Positions 7,021 to 7,287 of a DNA stretch of 7,287 nt are shown here, in pieces. The stretch covers positions 1 through 7,287 of the forward strand of contig DBTO01000083.1 of the NCBI GenBank assembly GCA_002307095.1, written 5' to 3'. Under the pieces are notes generated by a model. The model was not told the DNA's origin. It saw only the letters and a list, made by a program, of their open reading frames with translations, and searched no databases. This DNA is from Sulfurospirillum sp. UBA1314 (lineage in GTDB: Bacteria; Campylobacterota; Campylobacteria; Campylobacterales; Sulfurospirillaceae). The position numbers and the translations under genes were made by a program. The stretch's first letter is position 1, and every line of letters starts with the position of its first letter.

Positions 7021-7040
7021 GTATTAAATTTGTGTTAAAT
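7021..7040 (-). promoter_or_regulatory. Tandem 9-bp direct repeat, candidate response-regulator operator
   Basis: On the minus strand ATTTAACAC (7040-7032) is followed two bases later by ATTTAATAC (7029-7021), giving eight of nine identical bases and an 11-bp centre-to-centre spacing. OmpR/PhoB-type regulators bind direct repeats spaced by about one helical turn, so this could be the operator for the partner of the adjacent kinase. The first copy also resembles half of a Crp/Fnr-type TTAAC-N4-GTTAA site (NssR-like), but the right half matches poorly. Function is inferred from position and spacing only. Confidence 0.35.
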
Positions 7041-7047
7041 ATAAAAA

Positions 7048-7287
7048 CTAAAAGATAATTGTAAACCTAACGCCGTCATCAACATTTTCAACACGCAGTG
7101 TCGCACCATTTTTTTCAATGATCATCTGACTCATGTAAAGCCCAAGTCCACTGCTAGACTCTTTGGTCGTAAAATAAGGGTCAAAGATTTTCTCAATGAT
7201 CGCATCTTCAATGCGCCCTGCATTGTTTTGAAGCGTAATGACAGGAATACCATTGTCTAAAAAAGCGGTAATTTCAATGATTCGCTC
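7048..7287 (-). CDS. mccS: Sensor histidine kinase, C-terminal ATPase domain only (probable MccS); 5' part outside the window
   Basis: The last 79 codons and the TAG stop of a gene entering from the right edge. The reading starts ERIIEITAFLDNGIP and contains the end of a HATPase_c domain: a G1-like stretch NNAGRI, the F-box FDPYFTTK, the G2 box SSGLGLYMS, and MIIEKNGATLRVEN near the C-terminus. Two-component kinases of Campylobacterota commonly end this way. The G1 box is not canonical, since the usual DNAGGI appears as NNAGRI. The gene runs in the same direction as mccA and stops 166 bp before it, where MccRS-type regulators of sulfite respiration would be expected. The kinase family is clear; the MccS name is inferred from position, because the sensor domain and any response regulator gene are not in view. 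Confidence 0.85.
   Translation of the reverse strand, partial: ERIIEITAFLDNGIPVITLQNNAGRIEDAIIEKIFDPYFTTKESSSGLGLYMSQMIIEKNGATLRVENVDDGVRFTIIF

Larger units (their letters stand above)
6882..7047 (-). promoter_or_regulatory. Regulatory gap and leader upstream of mccA
   Basis: This 166-bp AT-rich gap between the kinase stop and mccA is the largest in the window and the natural place for the operon promoter. Read toward mccA it holds, in order, a tandem direct repeat (7021-7040), a pyrimidine-rich repeat (6998-7020), a possible minus-10 element at 6987-6994 (overlapping GATACT and TACTAT, each 4 of 6 to TATAAT), an untranslated stretch of about 90-100 bases and a strong ribosome binding site. 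No clear minus-35 box is seen, which is common in Campylobacterota. No U-tailed hairpin follows the kinase gene, so read-through from it is possible. The exact start site cannot be fixed by eye. Confidence 0.5.

Noticed and set aside
7130..7141. Fourth copy of the TTACATGTAA palindrome in the kinase gene
   Set aside because: Only the right half (CATGTAA) is present; the left arm mismatches, so it is not counted.

Overview
The window is one compact minus-strand locus for dissimilatory sulfite respiration of the mcc type, as known from Wolinella succinogenes. Read in the direction of transcription (right to left), it holds: the 3' end of a sensor histidine kinase gene (probably mccS, 7048-7287); a 166-bp regulatory gap; mccA, an octaheme c-type cytochrome sulfite reductase with seven CXXCH motifs and one CX15CH motif (4809-6881); mccB, a periplasmic FKBP-type prolyl isomerase (3948-4733); mccC, a Tat-exported protein with four [4Fe-4S] clusters (3240-3911); mccD, an NrfD/PsrC-like quinol dehydrogenase (2276-3238); and the first 748 codons of a fused ResB-CcsA cytochrome c heme lyase (1-2245), most likely CcsA1, the lyase dedicated to the CX15CH heme site.

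The organism is most likely a member of Campylobacterota, and Sulfurospirillum or a close relative fits best. The reasons are the gene order, the Wolinella-like MccA with CX15CH, the fused CcsBA-type (System II) heme lyase, the AT-rich third codon positions and the Campylobacterota-style end of the kinase. The genus is an inference; no search was run.

The genes form a complete electron path. Menaquinol is oxidised by MccD in the membrane, electrons pass through the MccC clusters, and MccA in the periplasm reduces sulfite to sulfide with six electrons at a heme/copper site. MccB probably helps fold MccA. CcsA1 attaches heme, including at the unusual site. The kinase fragment upstream suggests two-component control.

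No stretch over 300 bp lacks a gene. The largest gaps are the kinase-mccA region (166 bp, with a tandem direct repeat, a pyrimidine-rich repeat and a strong ribosome binding site) and the mccA-mccB gap (75 bp, with a perfect 11-bp stem-loop). No tRNA, rRNA, CRISPR or mobile element is visible. The least expected observation is a 10-bp palindrome, TTACATGTAA, present three times inside coding sequence in two different reading frames.
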